Origin: VRUE01 sp963817945 | Lineage (GTDB): Bacteria; Actinomycetota; Thermoleophilia; Solirubrobacterales; 70-9 | DNA: 64,000 nucleotides | Assembly (NCBI GenBank): GCA_963817945.1 | Contig: CAWFQH010000001.1 | Location: 62,001-126,000, forward strand | Direction: 5' to 3' | In this document: positions 17,318 to 25,918 of the stretch, in pieces | How the letters are laid out: every line of letters starts with the position of its first letter | Numbering within the stretch: the first letter of the stretch is position 1 | Notes under the pieces: model-generated | Databases searched by the model: none | What the model was told of the DNA's origin: nothing | The model's input: the letters and a program-made list of their open reading frames with translations, nothing else | Translations under genes and position numbers: made by a program

Positions 17318-18829
17318 CTAGAGCGCTTGCCGCACTACCGGCTTGCGGGTCGCCTTGACCTCGTCGAGGCGGCGGACCGGGGTCGTGTAGGGGGCCTGCC
17401 TGGCGAGCTCGGGGTCGCGCTCGGCCTCGGCGAGGATCTCCTCGACGGCGTCGGCGAAGGCGTCGAGCGTCTCCTTGGCCTCGGTCTCGGTCGGCTCGAC
17501 CATCAGCGCCTCCTCGACCAGGAGGGGGAAGTAGACCGTGGGCGGGTGGAAGCCGAAGTCGAGCAGGCGCTTGGCGAGATCGAGCGTGGCGACTCCCAGC
17601 TCGCGTTTCATCGGCTTGCCGGAGAGGACGAACTCGTGCATGCAGTGGCGGTCGAAGGCGACCGGCAGATATTTCCGAGCGCGACCGCTTTGCAAGCGGG
17701 CCACCAGGTAGTTGGCGTTCAGCACCGCGGTCTCCGAGGCCTCGGCGAGGCCGTCGGCCCCGAGGCTGAGGATGTAGGCGTAGGAGCGGACGAAAACGCC
17801 GAAGTTGCCTTGGAAGCCGCGCAGGCGGCCGATCGACTTGGGGCGCTCGAGGTCGAGGTCGTAGAAGGGAGCGCTGCCGTTGTCGCCTGTCCGCTTGACG
17901 ACCTGGGGCCGGGGCAGGAAGGGCGCGATTCGCTCCGAGACGGCGATCGGCCCCGCCCCGGGCCCTCCGCCCCCGTGCGGCTGGCTGAAGGACTTGTGCA
18001 GGTTGACGTGGACGATGTCGAAGCCCATGTCGCCGGGGCGGGTCTGCCCCATCACCGCGTTCAGGTTGGCGCCGTCGTAGTAGAGCGTGCCGCCAACCTC
18101 GTGGATCAGCGCCGCCATCTCGGCGATGTTCTCGTCGAAGAGCCCGAGCGTGTTGGGGTTGGTCAGCATCAGGCAGGCGACCTCGTCGGAGACCTTGGCG
18201 CGCAGGTCGTCCATGTCGACCCCGCCGCGCTCGTTGGTCGCCACCTTGACGCTCTCGTAGCCGGCCATCGTCACCGAGGCCGGGTTGGTCCCGTGCGAGG
18301 TGTCTGGCGCCAGCACCTTGGTCCGTGCTTCGCCGCGATCGGCGTGGAAGGCGCGGGTCAGCAGCAGGCCGGCGAGCTCGCCGTGCGAACCGGCCGAGGG
18401 CTGCAGGCTGACGTGCGGCAGGCCGCAGATCTCGGCCAGCGACTCCTGCAGCAACCACATCAACTCCAGCGCGCCCTGGGCGCGGCGCGGGTCCTGGGCC
18501 GGGTGCAGACGGGCGTGGCCGGGCAGCGCCGCCACCCGCTCGTTGAGGCGCGGGTTGTGCTTCATCGTGCAGGAGCCGAGCGGGTAGAAGCCGCTGTCGA
18601 GGTCGAAGTTGCGACGTGAGAGCCGGTTGTAGTGGCGGACGATCTCCGGCTCGGAGACCTCCGGCAGGCGCGGCGGCTCGGCGCGCAGGAGCGTGGCCGG
18701 GATCAGCTCCTCGAGCGGTGGCTCGGGGACGCCGGCAGCCGGCAGGACGCCGGCGCGACGGCCCGGCACCGACTTCTCGAAGATCGTCCGTGCCCGTTCG
18801 CGCTGCATCGGGGTCTCGGTCATCGCCAT
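17318..18829 (-). CDS. gcvPB: Glycine dehydrogenase (decarboxylating) subunit 2
   Basis: The PLP-carrying half of split P-protein of the glycine cleavage system. The 503-residue protein contains HVNLHKSFSQPHGGGGPG, whose lysine binds PLP. It forms the heterotetramer with GcvPA and decarboxylates glycine onto the lipoyl group of GcvH. ATG overlaps the gcvPA stop by one base (TGATG). It ends the gcvT-H-PA-PB operon. Confidence 0.95.
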   Translation of the reverse strand: MAMTETPMQRERARTIFEKSVPGRRAGVLPAAGVPEPPLEELIPATLLRAEPPRLPEVSEPEIVRHYNRLSRRNFDLDSGFYPLGSCTMKHNPRLNERVAALPGHARLHPAQDPRRAQGALELMWLLQESLAEICGLPHVSLQPSAGSHGELAGLLLTRAFHADRGEARTKVLAPDTSHGTNPASVTMAGYESVKVATNERGGVDMDDLRAKVSDEVACLMLTNPNTLGLFDENIAEMAALIHEVGGTLYYDGANLNAVMGQTRPGDMGFDIVHVNLHKSFSQPHGGGGPGAGPIAVSERIAPFLPRPQVVKRTGDNGSAPFYDLDLERPKSIGRLRGFQGNFGVFVRSYAYILSLGADGLAEASETAVLNANYLVARLQSGRARKYLPVAFDRHCMHEFVLSGKPMKRELGVATLDLAKRLLDFGFHPPTVYFPLLVEEALMVEPTETEAKETLDAFADAVEEILAEAERDPELARQAPYTTPVRRLDEVKATRKPVVRQAL

Positions 18830-20232
18830 CAGCGAGCCCCCTCTGGCGCTTTGCTCGCGCTATCCGCGACAAAAGCGCCACGCTCGGCCGCGACGGCCGC
18901 CCCGAGCGCCTCGGCAAGCGCGTCGATCTGCTCGCGGCTGCGCCGCTCGGTTATCGCCACCAGCAGACCGGCCTCGTGCTCGGGGTAGTGGCGACCGAGC
19001 GGGTAGCCGGCGGCGATCCCGCGCTCGGCGCAGCGCTCGAGAACCCGCTCGACGGGAGCGTCGAGGCGAACGGCGAACTCGCGCGCGACCGGCGCCTCGT
19101 GCAGCAGCTCGACTCCCCGCACCGCCGCCAGGCGCTCGCGCGCGTATGCGGTGCGCCTCACCAGCAGCTCGCCCAGCTCGCGGAATCCCTCGCGCCCCAG
19201 CCAAGCGAGGTGGATCGTCGCCGCCAGCGCATTCAGCGCCTGCGCGGTGCAGATGTTGTGGGTCGCCTTCTCGCGGCGGATGTGCTGCTCGCGCGTCTGC
19301 AGCGCCAGGACGAAACCGCGGCGGCCGTCGACGTCGTCGGTTTCGCCGGCGATCCGCCCCGGCATCTTGCGAATCAGCTCCTCGGTCCCGCAGAAGAAGC
19401 CGAAGGAGGGCCCGCCGAAGTCGAGCCGATTGCCGAGCGGCTGACCCTCGCCGAGGGCGACGTCGGCACCGCACTCCCCGGGCGGGCGCAGGACCCCGAG
19501 CGTCATCGGATCGACCGCGACGACCAGCAAGGCACCGTGCTCCTTGGCGGCAGCCCCGAGTGCCTCGACGTCCTCGACGGCGCCGAGGAAGTTCGGGCTC
19601 TGCAGGAAGACGGCGGCCGTCTCGGCGTCGACCGCAGCTGCCAACGCGGCTGCGTCGGTGATCCCGTCCTCCAGCCCGATCTCGGCGATGTCCGCGCCGT
19701 ATCCCTGCGAGTAGGTGGCCAGCGTCTCGCGGCTGTGCGGGTGCAGGCCGCGGGAGACGACGAAGCGGCTACGGCTGGTGGCGTTCATCGCCAGGTAGCC
19801 CGCCGAGGCGACCGAGGAGGGGCCCTCGTAGAGGCCGGCGGTCGCGACCGGCAGCGCCGTCAGCTCGGACATCGCGGTCTGGAACTCGAACATCGCCTGC
19901 AGCCCACCCTGCGAGATCTCCGGCTGGTAGGGGGTATACGGGGTGAGGAACTCCGAGCGCTGGGTGATCGCGTCGACGATCGCCGGCACGTGGTGGTCGT
20001 ACATGCCTGCGCCGAGGAAGCAGACCTCGCGCTCGGCGTCGGCGTTGCGCTCGGCCAGCTCGGCCAGCCGCTCCTGGACCTCGGCCTCGCTCATCCCCGC
20101 CGGCAGCGCCAGCGGCCGGTTCAGGCGCAGCGGCTCGGGCACCTGCTCGAACAACTCGGCGGTCGAGCCGACGCCGATCGTCGCCAGCATCTCCGCCCGC
20201 TCGGCGTCCGTCGCTGAGGTGTAGCGCGTCAC
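18829..20232 (-). CDS. gcvPA: Glycine dehydrogenase (decarboxylating) subunit 1
   Basis: The partner subunit of GcvPB. The 467-residue protein starts with GTG at 20232 and has the family features YTPYQPEISQGGLQAMFEFQ and the FGGPSFGFFCGT region. Split P-protein is typical of thermophiles, Firmicutes and some deep Actinobacteria; many other Actinobacteria carry one fused GcvP. The gcvH stop lies 35 bases upstream. Confidence 0.95.
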   Translation of the reverse strand: MTRYTSATDAERAEMLATIGVGSTAELFEQVPEPLRLNRPLALPAGMSEAEVQERLAELAERNADAEREVCFLGAGMYDHHVPAIVDAITQRSEFLTPYTPYQPEISQGGLQAMFEFQTAMSELTALPVATAGLYEGPSSVASAGYLAMNATSRSRFVVSRGLHPHSRETLATYSQGYGADIAEIGLEDGITDAAALAAAVDAETAAVFLQSPNFLGAVEDVEALGAAAKEHGALLVVAVDPMTLGVLRPPGECGADVALGEGQPLGNRLDFGGPSFGFFCGTEELIRKMPGRIAGETDDVDGRRGFVLALQTREQHIRREKATHNICTAQALNALAATIHLAWLGREGFRELGELLVRRTAYARERLAAVRGVELLHEAPVAREFAVRLDAPVERVLERCAERGIAAGYPLGRHYPEHEAGLLVAITERRSREQIDALAEALGAAVAAERGAFVADSASKAPEGAR

Positions 20233-20267
20233 GCCGCTAAGGCTACGCAGCCCGCGGCGGCACCGCC

Positions 20268-20663
20268 TCAGTCGCTTTCCAGCAGTTTGCGGTATTCGGC
20301 GGCGTCCAGCAGGGCCTCGGCCTCGCTCGGCTGGGTCAGCCTCACCTTGACCAGCCAGCCGTTGCCGTAGGGATCCTCGTTGATCTTCTCCGGGGTGTCG
20401 GCGAGCGCGTCGTTGACCTCGACGACCTCGCCGGACATCGGCGCGATCACATCCGAGACCGCCTTCACCGACTCGACCTCGGCATAGGAGGAGTCTTTGT
20501 CGACAGTCGCTCCGACCTCAGGGGGGTCGCAGAAAACGACCTCGCCGAGGCTGTCCTGGGCGTACCAGGTGACCCCAAATACGGCATGGTCCTCTCCCTC
20601 GAGCCGAGCCCAGTCGTGCTGGTCGTGGTACAGCAGGTCTTCGGGGTAGGTCGCCTCGGCCAC
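20268..20663 (-). CDS. gcvH: Glycine cleavage system H protein
   Basis: The lipoyl carrier shuttling the aminomethyl group between P and T proteins. The 131-residue protein shows YAEVESVKAVSDV with the lipoylated lysine, and the GNGWLVKV segment. The start is GTG, one base beyond the gcvT stop. Confidence 0.96.
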   Translation of the reverse strand: MAEATYPEDLLYHDQHDWARLEGEDHAVFGVTWYAQDSLGEVVFCDPPEVGATVDKDSSYAEVESVKAVSDVIAPMSGEVVEVNDALADTPEKINEDPYGNGWLVKVRLTQPSEAEALLDAAEYRKLLESD

Positions 20664-20664
20664 G

Positions 20665-21747
20665 TCATCGCTCCTTCTCGTAGAGGGGCTTGGAAGCTAT
20701 CCGGGCGGCGCGTCGTTTGCCCCGCACGTCGATCTCCAGCTCGGTATCCGGCGCGGCGAGGTCCGCGCGGACGTAGGCCATCCCGATCCCGATCTCCAGC
20801 GAGGGCGAGAAGCTGCCGCTGGTGACGACGCCGACTTCCTCGCCGTCGGCCACGACCGCGTTGCCCTGCCGGGGTATGCCGGCGCCCTCGATCCGGAAGG
20901 GCACCAGCTTCTCGGCGGTGCCCTCGGCGCGGGCGCGGGCGACGGCCTCGGCCCCGACGAAGCCGGTCCTCTCGGCGCAACACCAACCGAGCCCGGCCTC
21001 GATCGGATTGCGGTCGGGAGCGAGGTCGTTGCCGTGCAGGTGGAAACAGACCTCGAGTCGCAGCGTGTCGCGGGCACCGAGGCCGCAGGGGACGACGCCG
21101 GCATCGCGCAGCTCGGCCCAGATCGGCGTGGCAATGTCCGGGTCGATCAGCAGCTCGACACCATCCTCACCGGTGTAACCGGTGCCACAGACCAGTGCAG
21201 GCCGGTCGCCGACCCGAGCGGTTGCCACCCGCATCCGCGGCGGCAACTCCAGACCCAGCGTGCGGCTGACGATGCCGCGCGCGTTCGGCCCCTGCACAGC
21301 GAGCATCGCGTAGCGATCGGCGACGTCGCGGACCAGCACGTCGAAACCCCGGCTCCAGCGACCGAGCCAGGCCAGGTCTTCCTCGTGGTTGGCGGAGTTG
21401 GTGACGAGCAGGTAACGGTCGCCCCCGAGGCGGTAGGCGAAGAGGTCGTCGATCACCCCGCCGCCCTCGTTGCAGAGGCACGAATACTGAGCGCCGCCCA
21501 GATCGATGGCCGCCACGTCGTTAGAGAGCACCCGCTGCAGGAACGAAAGTGCCCCCGGACCCTCGATCTCCACCTCGCCCATATGCGACACGTCGAACAT
21601 CCCCGCGTGTGTTCGCACCGCCGAGTGCTCCTCCCGAATCCCCTCGTACTGGATCGGCATTTCCCACCCCGCGAACGGAACGATCTTCGCCCCAAGGACC
21701 TCATGCTGCTCATAGAGAGGAGTGCGCCGAAGCGTCGTGCTGGTCAC
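20665..21747 (-). CDS. gcvT: Aminomethyltransferase (glycine cleavage T protein)
   Basis: GcvT releases ammonia and passes the methylene group to tetrahydrofolate. I chose GTG at 21747 (VTSTTLRRTPLYEQHEVLGAK), giving 360 residues, the family norm; the longer open frame to 21873 runs through the inverted repeat upstream and is not family-like. Motifs are MFDVSHMGE, YTGEDGVEL and PCGLGARDTLRLE. It is the first gene of the gcv operon and lies 187 bases downstream of ftsZ. Confidence 0.95.
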   Translation of the reverse strand: MTSTTLRRTPLYEQHEVLGAKIVPFAGWEMPIQYEGIREEHSAVRTHAGMFDVSHMGEVEIEGPGALSFLQRVLSNDVAAIDLGGAQYSCLCNEGGGVIDDLFAYRLGGDRYLLVTNSANHEEDLAWLGRWSRGFDVLVRDVADRYAMLAVQGPNARGIVSRTLGLELPPRMRVATARVGDRPALVCGTGYTGEDGVELLIDPDIATPIWAELRDAGVVPCGLGARDTLRLEVCFHLHGNDLAPDRNPIEAGLGWCCAERTGFVGAEAVARARAEGTAEKLVPFRIEGAGIPRQGNAVVADGEEVGVVTSGSFSPSLEIGIGMAYVRADLAAPDTELEIDVRGKRRAARIASKPLYEKER

Positions 21748-21803
21748 GCCGGCAGCGTATTGAAGGGCCGCGCGAATTTGGAAGGCCTCCGGTGCGGCCC
21801 GCA

Positions 21804-21917
21804 GAGGGGTCGGTGGAGCCTCCGAACGTTTTGCGCGGGAGGAGCGCCACCCAAGCGGCGACAGCAGCCCCACTCTCCATCGACGAGTTGCGAGTGAGGA
21901 GGCTCCACCGACCCCTC
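21804..21917. repeat. Perfect 20-bp inverted repeat between ftsZ and gcvT
   Basis: The arm GAGGGGTCGGTGGAGCCTCC (21804-21823) recurs as its exact reverse complement at 21898-21917, enclosing 74 bases that hold a smaller potential hairpin (GCCGC/GTGGC). The element fills most of the 187-base gap. It could end the ftsZ transcript or form a structured leader for gcv. I looked for the glycine-riboswitch core and did not find it. Confidence 0.8.
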
Positions 21918-21933
21918 TTCGCCCCCTCGACGC

Positions 21934-23013
21934 TCAGTCTTTGAGGAACCCCGGAACGTCGATGTCGTCGTCGCTCACCCGCAGTTTGCGAATGTCAGTG
22001 TCCTCGGCTGAGATCCGCGGCCGGCTCTCGTAGCGGCGCCGCACCCGCTGCGGCGAGCGGGCCAACAGCTCGAAGCCCTCGAAGCCGGTTGCGATCACCG
22101 TCACCCGCACCTCGTCGCGCATCGATTGGTCGACGACCGAGCCGAAGATGATGTTGGCGTTCTCGTCCGCTTCGGCCTGGACCAGCTGCGCCGCCTCGTT
22201 GACCTCGAACAGCCCGAGATCCTCGGGGCCGGTGATGTTGAGCAGCATCCCCGTCGCGCCCTTGATCGACTCCTCGATCAGCGGCGAGGTGACGGCGGCC
22301 TTGGCGGCATCGACGGCGCGCGACTCGCCGGAGGCGGCGCCAACGCCCATCAGGGCCGAACCGGCGTCGCGCATGATCGTCCGCACGTCGGCGAAGTCAA
22401 GGTTGATCAAGCCGGGGATCGTGATCAGGTCGGTAATGCCCTGGACACCTTGGCGCAGGATGTCGTCGGCCTGGCGAAACGCCTCCAACACGCTGGTGCG
22501 CCGCTCGACCGCCTGCAACAGCTTCTCGTTGGGAACAATGATCAGGGTGTCGACGTTGTTGCGCAGTTTCTCGATCCCCTCGAGCGCCTGCTGCATTCGC
22601 CGCTTGCCCTCGAACTCGAAGGGCTTGGTGACGGCACCGACGGTCAGGGCGCCGATCTCTTCCTTGGCGATCTCGGCGATCACCGGTGCCGAGCCGGTGC
22701 CGGTACCGCCGCCCTCGCCAGCGGTGACGAAGACCATGTCGGCCCCCTTCAGCGCCTCCTTGATCTCGTCGCGGCTCTCCGCCGCAGCGCCGGCCCCGAC
22801 CTCCGGGTTGCCGCCGGCACCGAGACCGCGGGTCAGCTCCTGGCCGATCGAGAGCTTGATGTCGGCGTCGCATGCCTGCAGCGCCTGCGCATCGGTGTTG
22901 ACGGCGACGAACTCGACGCCGCGAATGCCGGCGTCGACCATGCGGCTGACCGCATTGGTACCGCCGCCGCCGGCGCCGACGACCTTGATCACCGCGAGAT
23001 AAGTGGATTCCAT
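21934..23013 (-). CDS. ftsZ: Cell division protein FtsZ
   Basis: The tubulin-like GTPase that forms the Z-ring. The start chosen is ATG at 23013 (MESTYLAVIKVVGAGGGGTN), giving 359 residues; a longer frame to 23079 lacks homology. The GTP signature GGGTGTG is at 101-107, and the C-terminal tail ends DDDIDVPGFLKD, the conserved peptide that binds SepF/FtsA-type partners. No ftsA lies in the cluster. A 192-base gap separates it from ftsQ, so it probably has its own promoter. Confidence 0.97.
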   Translation of the reverse strand: MESTYLAVIKVVGAGGGGTNAVSRMVDAGIRGVEFVAVNTDAQALQACDADIKLSIGQELTRGLGAGGNPEVGAGAAAESRDEIKEALKGADMVFVTAGEGGGTGTGSAPVIAEIAKEEIGALTVGAVTKPFEFEGKRRMQQALEGIEKLRNNVDTLIIVPNEKLLQAVERRTSVLEAFRQADDILRQGVQGITDLITIPGLINLDFADVRTIMRDAGSALMGVGAASGESRAVDAAKAAVTSPLIEESIKGATGMLLNITGPEDLGLFEVNEAAQLVQAEADENANIIFGSVVDQSMRDEVRVTVIATGFEGFELLARSPQRVRRRYESRPRISAEDTDIRKLRVSDDDIDVPGFLKD

Positions 23014-23205
23014 CTTGAGTTGAGCCCTTGTTCCGTCCGAGGCTTCAGCGATGCTTGAGGGTCCCACCCTCCGCTTCAACCGCGGAAATTGCGCTCAACG
23101 TAGGGCATAGACGTCCCTCTGTCAAACCGCCGGTAGGCATCCTGCAAGCGGCATGTCTCAAGCCCTACTTGAGGCTTTGGCCATTCTAACCCTGTGGTCG
23201 AGGGT

Positions 23206-23751
23206 TTAGGGAAGAGTCGGAAGCGTATGCCCAGAGCCGCCTACGGTCGGTCGTCTCGGTGCGAGCAGGTTCACATAATCGAGCGTGATGATCGACGGGT
23301 CGGCGAGGACCGCGGTGGCCGCCTGCCACTTTTCCGTCAGTCGGGTGGCATCGCCGAAGCGCAACTCGATCCCAGAGCGAAGCTCGACATCAACTCCAGT
23401 CTCGCCGTAACCGCTGCTGTCGAGGTAAGGCCGCAGGGCGGCAGGAGCGGCCCCAAGGACAAGCGCCTGTTCGAGCAGCGGGCCGCCCAGCCGCGACTTT
23501 TCCGGGACCGTCGCCAGCGGCAGGCGTGGCAGCTGGACCTCCTCCGGCAACGTAAGCCAGGTGAGAACCTCACCGTCGGCGCTCACCGCCACGGCCTCTT
23601 CACCGCTACCGATGGTCGCCGTCGCCCGCGGCAAAAAGAGGCGGGGCTCGGCCTTCGAGTCGGGCAGGACGAAGAGGTAGAGAAGCGCCGCGATCAGGAC
23701 GCCGACCAGCAGAACCGCGGGCCACCGCCCGAGCCGGGCGAGTCGACTCAC
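23206..23751 (-). CDS. ftsQ: FtsQ/DivIB-type division protein
   Basis: A 181-residue single-pass membrane protein. After a basic N-terminus (VSRLARLGRWP) comes one transmembrane helix (AVLLVGVLIAALLYLFVL, about 12-29), then an extracytoplasmic domain with the LPRLPLATVPEK and later DYVNLLAPRRPTVG region seen at the FtsQ C-terminus. A GTG at 23751 overlaps the murB stop as GTGA, which favours it over ATG at 23772. It is short for the family and the POTRA domain is hard to see, so the call leans on position and topology. Confidence 0.75.
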   Translation of the reverse strand: MSRLARLGRWPAVLLVGVLIAALLYLFVLPDSKAEPRLFLPRATATIGSGEEAVAVSADGEVLTWLTLPEEVQLPRLPLATVPEKSRLGGPLLEQALVLGAAPAALRPYLDSSGYGETGVDVELRSGIELRFGDATRLTEKWQAATAVLADPSIITLDYVNLLAPRRPTVGGSGHTLPTLP

Positions 23752-24659
23752 AGCTCCCAGCCTCGCGGCCATCGGACGTCCCCTAGCACCTGCACCTCGG
23801 GCTCCAGCTCGACGCCGAAGCGCTCGTGGACCCGCCTCCGGCCCTCCGCCATCAGCTCGAGGACGTCGCTGGTCGTCGCCGTGCCGAGGTTCTCGACGAA
23901 GTTCGCGTGCTTGGGCGAGAAGCGGGCGCCGCCGACTTCAAGGCCCTGGCAACCCGCGTCCTCGAGCAGCTGACCGGCGGTGCGCCCGCCGGCCCCCGCG
24001 TCGCCGGGGTTCTTGAAGGTGGAGCCGAAGGTCTTGATCCCCGACGGTTGCGCCTCGTGGCGCTTTTCGCGCATCGCGGCCATCGTCGCCTTGACCTGCG
24101 CCGGCTCGCCGGCGCTCAGGGCAAAGCAAGCTCGCGCGACGACCTCGTGCGGGCCGAGGTTCGAGCTGCGGTAGGCGAAGCCAAGCTGCTGCGGCGAGCG
24201 TCGCTCGCGGCCGGCCGGCGTGCAGACGTCGACCCACTCGAGGACGCGGGCGAGCTGGCCGCCGTAGGCGTTGGCGTTCATCTTCACGGCGCCGCCGACG
24301 GTTCCGGGGATGTTGACGCCGAACTCGAGTCCGGAGAGTCCCCACCCTGCCGCTTTGGCTGCCGCCGAGGGAAGGCGGGCCCCGCCGCCGCAGAGCAGGC
24401 GTTCGCCCTCGCGCTCCACCCTCGCCAGCTCCCCGTTCAGCTTCAGGGCCAGGCCACGGAAACCGTCGTCGGCGATCAGCAGGTTGGAGCCCGAGCCGAT
24501 CACGCCTATCGCCAGGCTCTTCGCCTCCGCCCAAACCAACAGCTCGGCCAGCGATTCCTCGTCGCTCGGCCGCGCGAACCAGTCTGCGCTGCCGCCGGTG
24601 CGGACCGTGGTCAGCCGCGCCAGCGGGAATTCGCGCTCGACATCAACGGGCGCCGTCAC
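23748..24659 (-). CDS. murB: UDP-N-acetylenolpyruvoylglucosamine reductase
   Basis: MurB reduces the enolpyruvyl group to form UDP-MurNAc. The 303-residue FAD protein has TTVRTGGSADWFARP, IGSGSNLLI, GLEFGVNIPGTVGGAVKMNA and KTFGSTFKNPGD motifs of the type IIb family. It sits between murC and ftsQ with ATGA and GTGA overlaps. Confidence 0.95.
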   Translation of the reverse strand: MTAPVDVEREFPLARLTTVRTGGSADWFARPSDEESLAELLVWAEAKSLAIGVIGSGSNLLIADDGFRGLALKLNGELARVEREGERLLCGGGARLPSAAAKAAGWGLSGLEFGVNIPGTVGGAVKMNANAYGGQLARVLEWVDVCTPAGRERRSPQQLGFAYRSSNLGPHEVVARACFALSAGEPAQVKATMAAMREKRHEAQPSGIKTFGSTFKNPGDAGAGGRTAGQLLEDAGCQGLEVGGARFSPKHANFVENLGTATTSDVLELMAEGRRRVHERFGVELEPEVQVLGDVRWPRGWEL

Positions 24660-25918
24660 TGCCGCCCCTCCGCCTCGACCAGCGCCTCGGCGAGCCTGAA
24701 GATGTCGCCGGCCCCAATCGTCACCAGCACGTCCCCCGGCTCGAGAGTCGGTTCGAGGGCCACCTGCGCCGCCTCCTGAGTCGGAGCCCAGCGGACCTTC
24801 CTGCCGCCGAGCCGGTCGGCCGCAGCGCGAGCCACGTCGAGGCCACTGACCCCCGCTAGCTCCCCCACCGGCTCCTCGCGCGCCGCGTAGACGTCGAGCA
24901 CGGTCACCTCGTCGGCCAGCGCCAGCGCCGCGCCGAAGCCGGCGGCGAATGCCCTGGTTCGCGAGTAGAGATGTGGCTGGAAGACCGCGAGCAGGCGCCT
25001 CGGCGCCAGCTCCCGCAGCGCCGAAAGCGCCGCCCGCACCTCGGTCGGGTGGTGGGCGTAGTCGTCATATATGCGAGCACCGCTGCGCTCGCCCTTCAAC
25101 TCCAGCCGCCGTCGAACGCCGGGGAAGTCGGTGAGGGCGCTTGCGGCGACGTCGATGTCAAGGCCCGCCAGCTGCACGGCAGCAAGTGCCGCGCGGGCGT
25201 TGAGGACGTTGTGGGCGCCGGGAATTACCAACGACAGCTCGGGCCCCGGCGAGGACGCGCTGAACTCCGCCACAGTGTCCGCCTTGGCCGTGAACTCGGC
25301 AAAGGCTGCGTTCAGCTCAGCGAGCGAGCCCCAGCGCGAGTGATGGTCCATCTCGATGTTGGTGACGACGGCGAGCTGCGGCCGCAGCTCGAGGAAGCTG
25401 GCGTCGCTCTCGTCGGCCTCGGCGACGACCCACTCCCCCGCCCCCCAGCCGGCGTTGGCGGCGGCGCGATCGGGGCCCAGGCCGGGGACCTCGCCGCCGA
25501 CGAAAAAGGCGGGATCGGCGCCTAGCGCCCGCAGCGCCCAGACCAGCATCGCGGTGGTCGTCGTCTTGCCATGCGTGCCGGCGACCGCGATTAGCTTCTT
25601 CTCGGCGCAGAGTTGGGCCAACAGCTCGCCGCGGTGCAGGACGCGCTGGCCGCGCTCCCGCGCCAGCGCCAGCTCCGGGTTGGTGGCGTCGATCGCGGTC
25701 GAGACGACGACCTCCGCGCCGTCGGGCACGTTGCCGGCGTCGTGGCCAATCGCCGGCTCAAGTCCGGCGGCCCGCAGGCGCTCCATATAAGAGGAGTCAG
25801 CCCGGTCGCTGCCGCTGACCGTGGCGCCCAGCTGGTCGCAGACTAGTGCCAGGCCGCTCATGCCAGCCCCGCCGATGCCGATGAAGTGCAGACGACGCGA
25901 GCCCCATCCCCCGTTCAT
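24656..25918 (-). CDS. murC: UDP-N-acetylmuramate-L-alanine ligase
   Basis: MurC adds L-alanine to UDP-MurNAc. The 420-residue protein has the N-terminal HFIGIGGAGMSGLA, the ATP loop GTHGKTTTTAM, the EADESDASF and NIEMDHH segments, and DDYAHHPTE. It is shorter than the usual 450-490 residues but all motifs are present. ATGA overlaps link it to murG and murB. Confidence 0.96.
   Translation of the reverse strand: MNGGWGSRRLHFIGIGGAGMSGLALVCDQLGATVSGSDRADSSYMERLRAAGLEPAIGHDAGNVPDGAEVVVSTAIDATNPELALARERGQRVLHRGELLAQLCAEKKLIAVAGTHGKTTTTAMLVWALRALGADPAFFVGGEVPGLGPDRAAANAGWGAGEWVVAEADESDASFLELRPQLAVVTNIEMDHHSRWGSLAELNAAFAEFTAKADTVAEFSASSPGPELSLVIPGAHNVLNARAALAAVQLAGLDIDVAASALTDFPGVRRRLELKGERSGARIYDDYAHHPTEVRAALSALRELAPRRLLAVFQPHLYSRTRAFAAGFGAALALADEVTVLDVYAAREEPVGELAGVSGLDVARAAADRLGGRKVRWAPTQEAAQVALEPTLEPGDVLVTIGAGDIFRLAEALVEAEGRQ

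Noticed and set aside
16613..18917. Very long open frames on both strands around ligD and gcvPB
   Set aside because: Arginine/proline/alanine-rich shadows created by high GC; the real genes there have complete family motifs.
21748..21933. Glycine riboswitch upstream of gcvT
   Set aside because: The conserved aptamer core (CCGAAGG-type segment and CUCUCAGG) is not present; only a perfect inverted repeat is seen.
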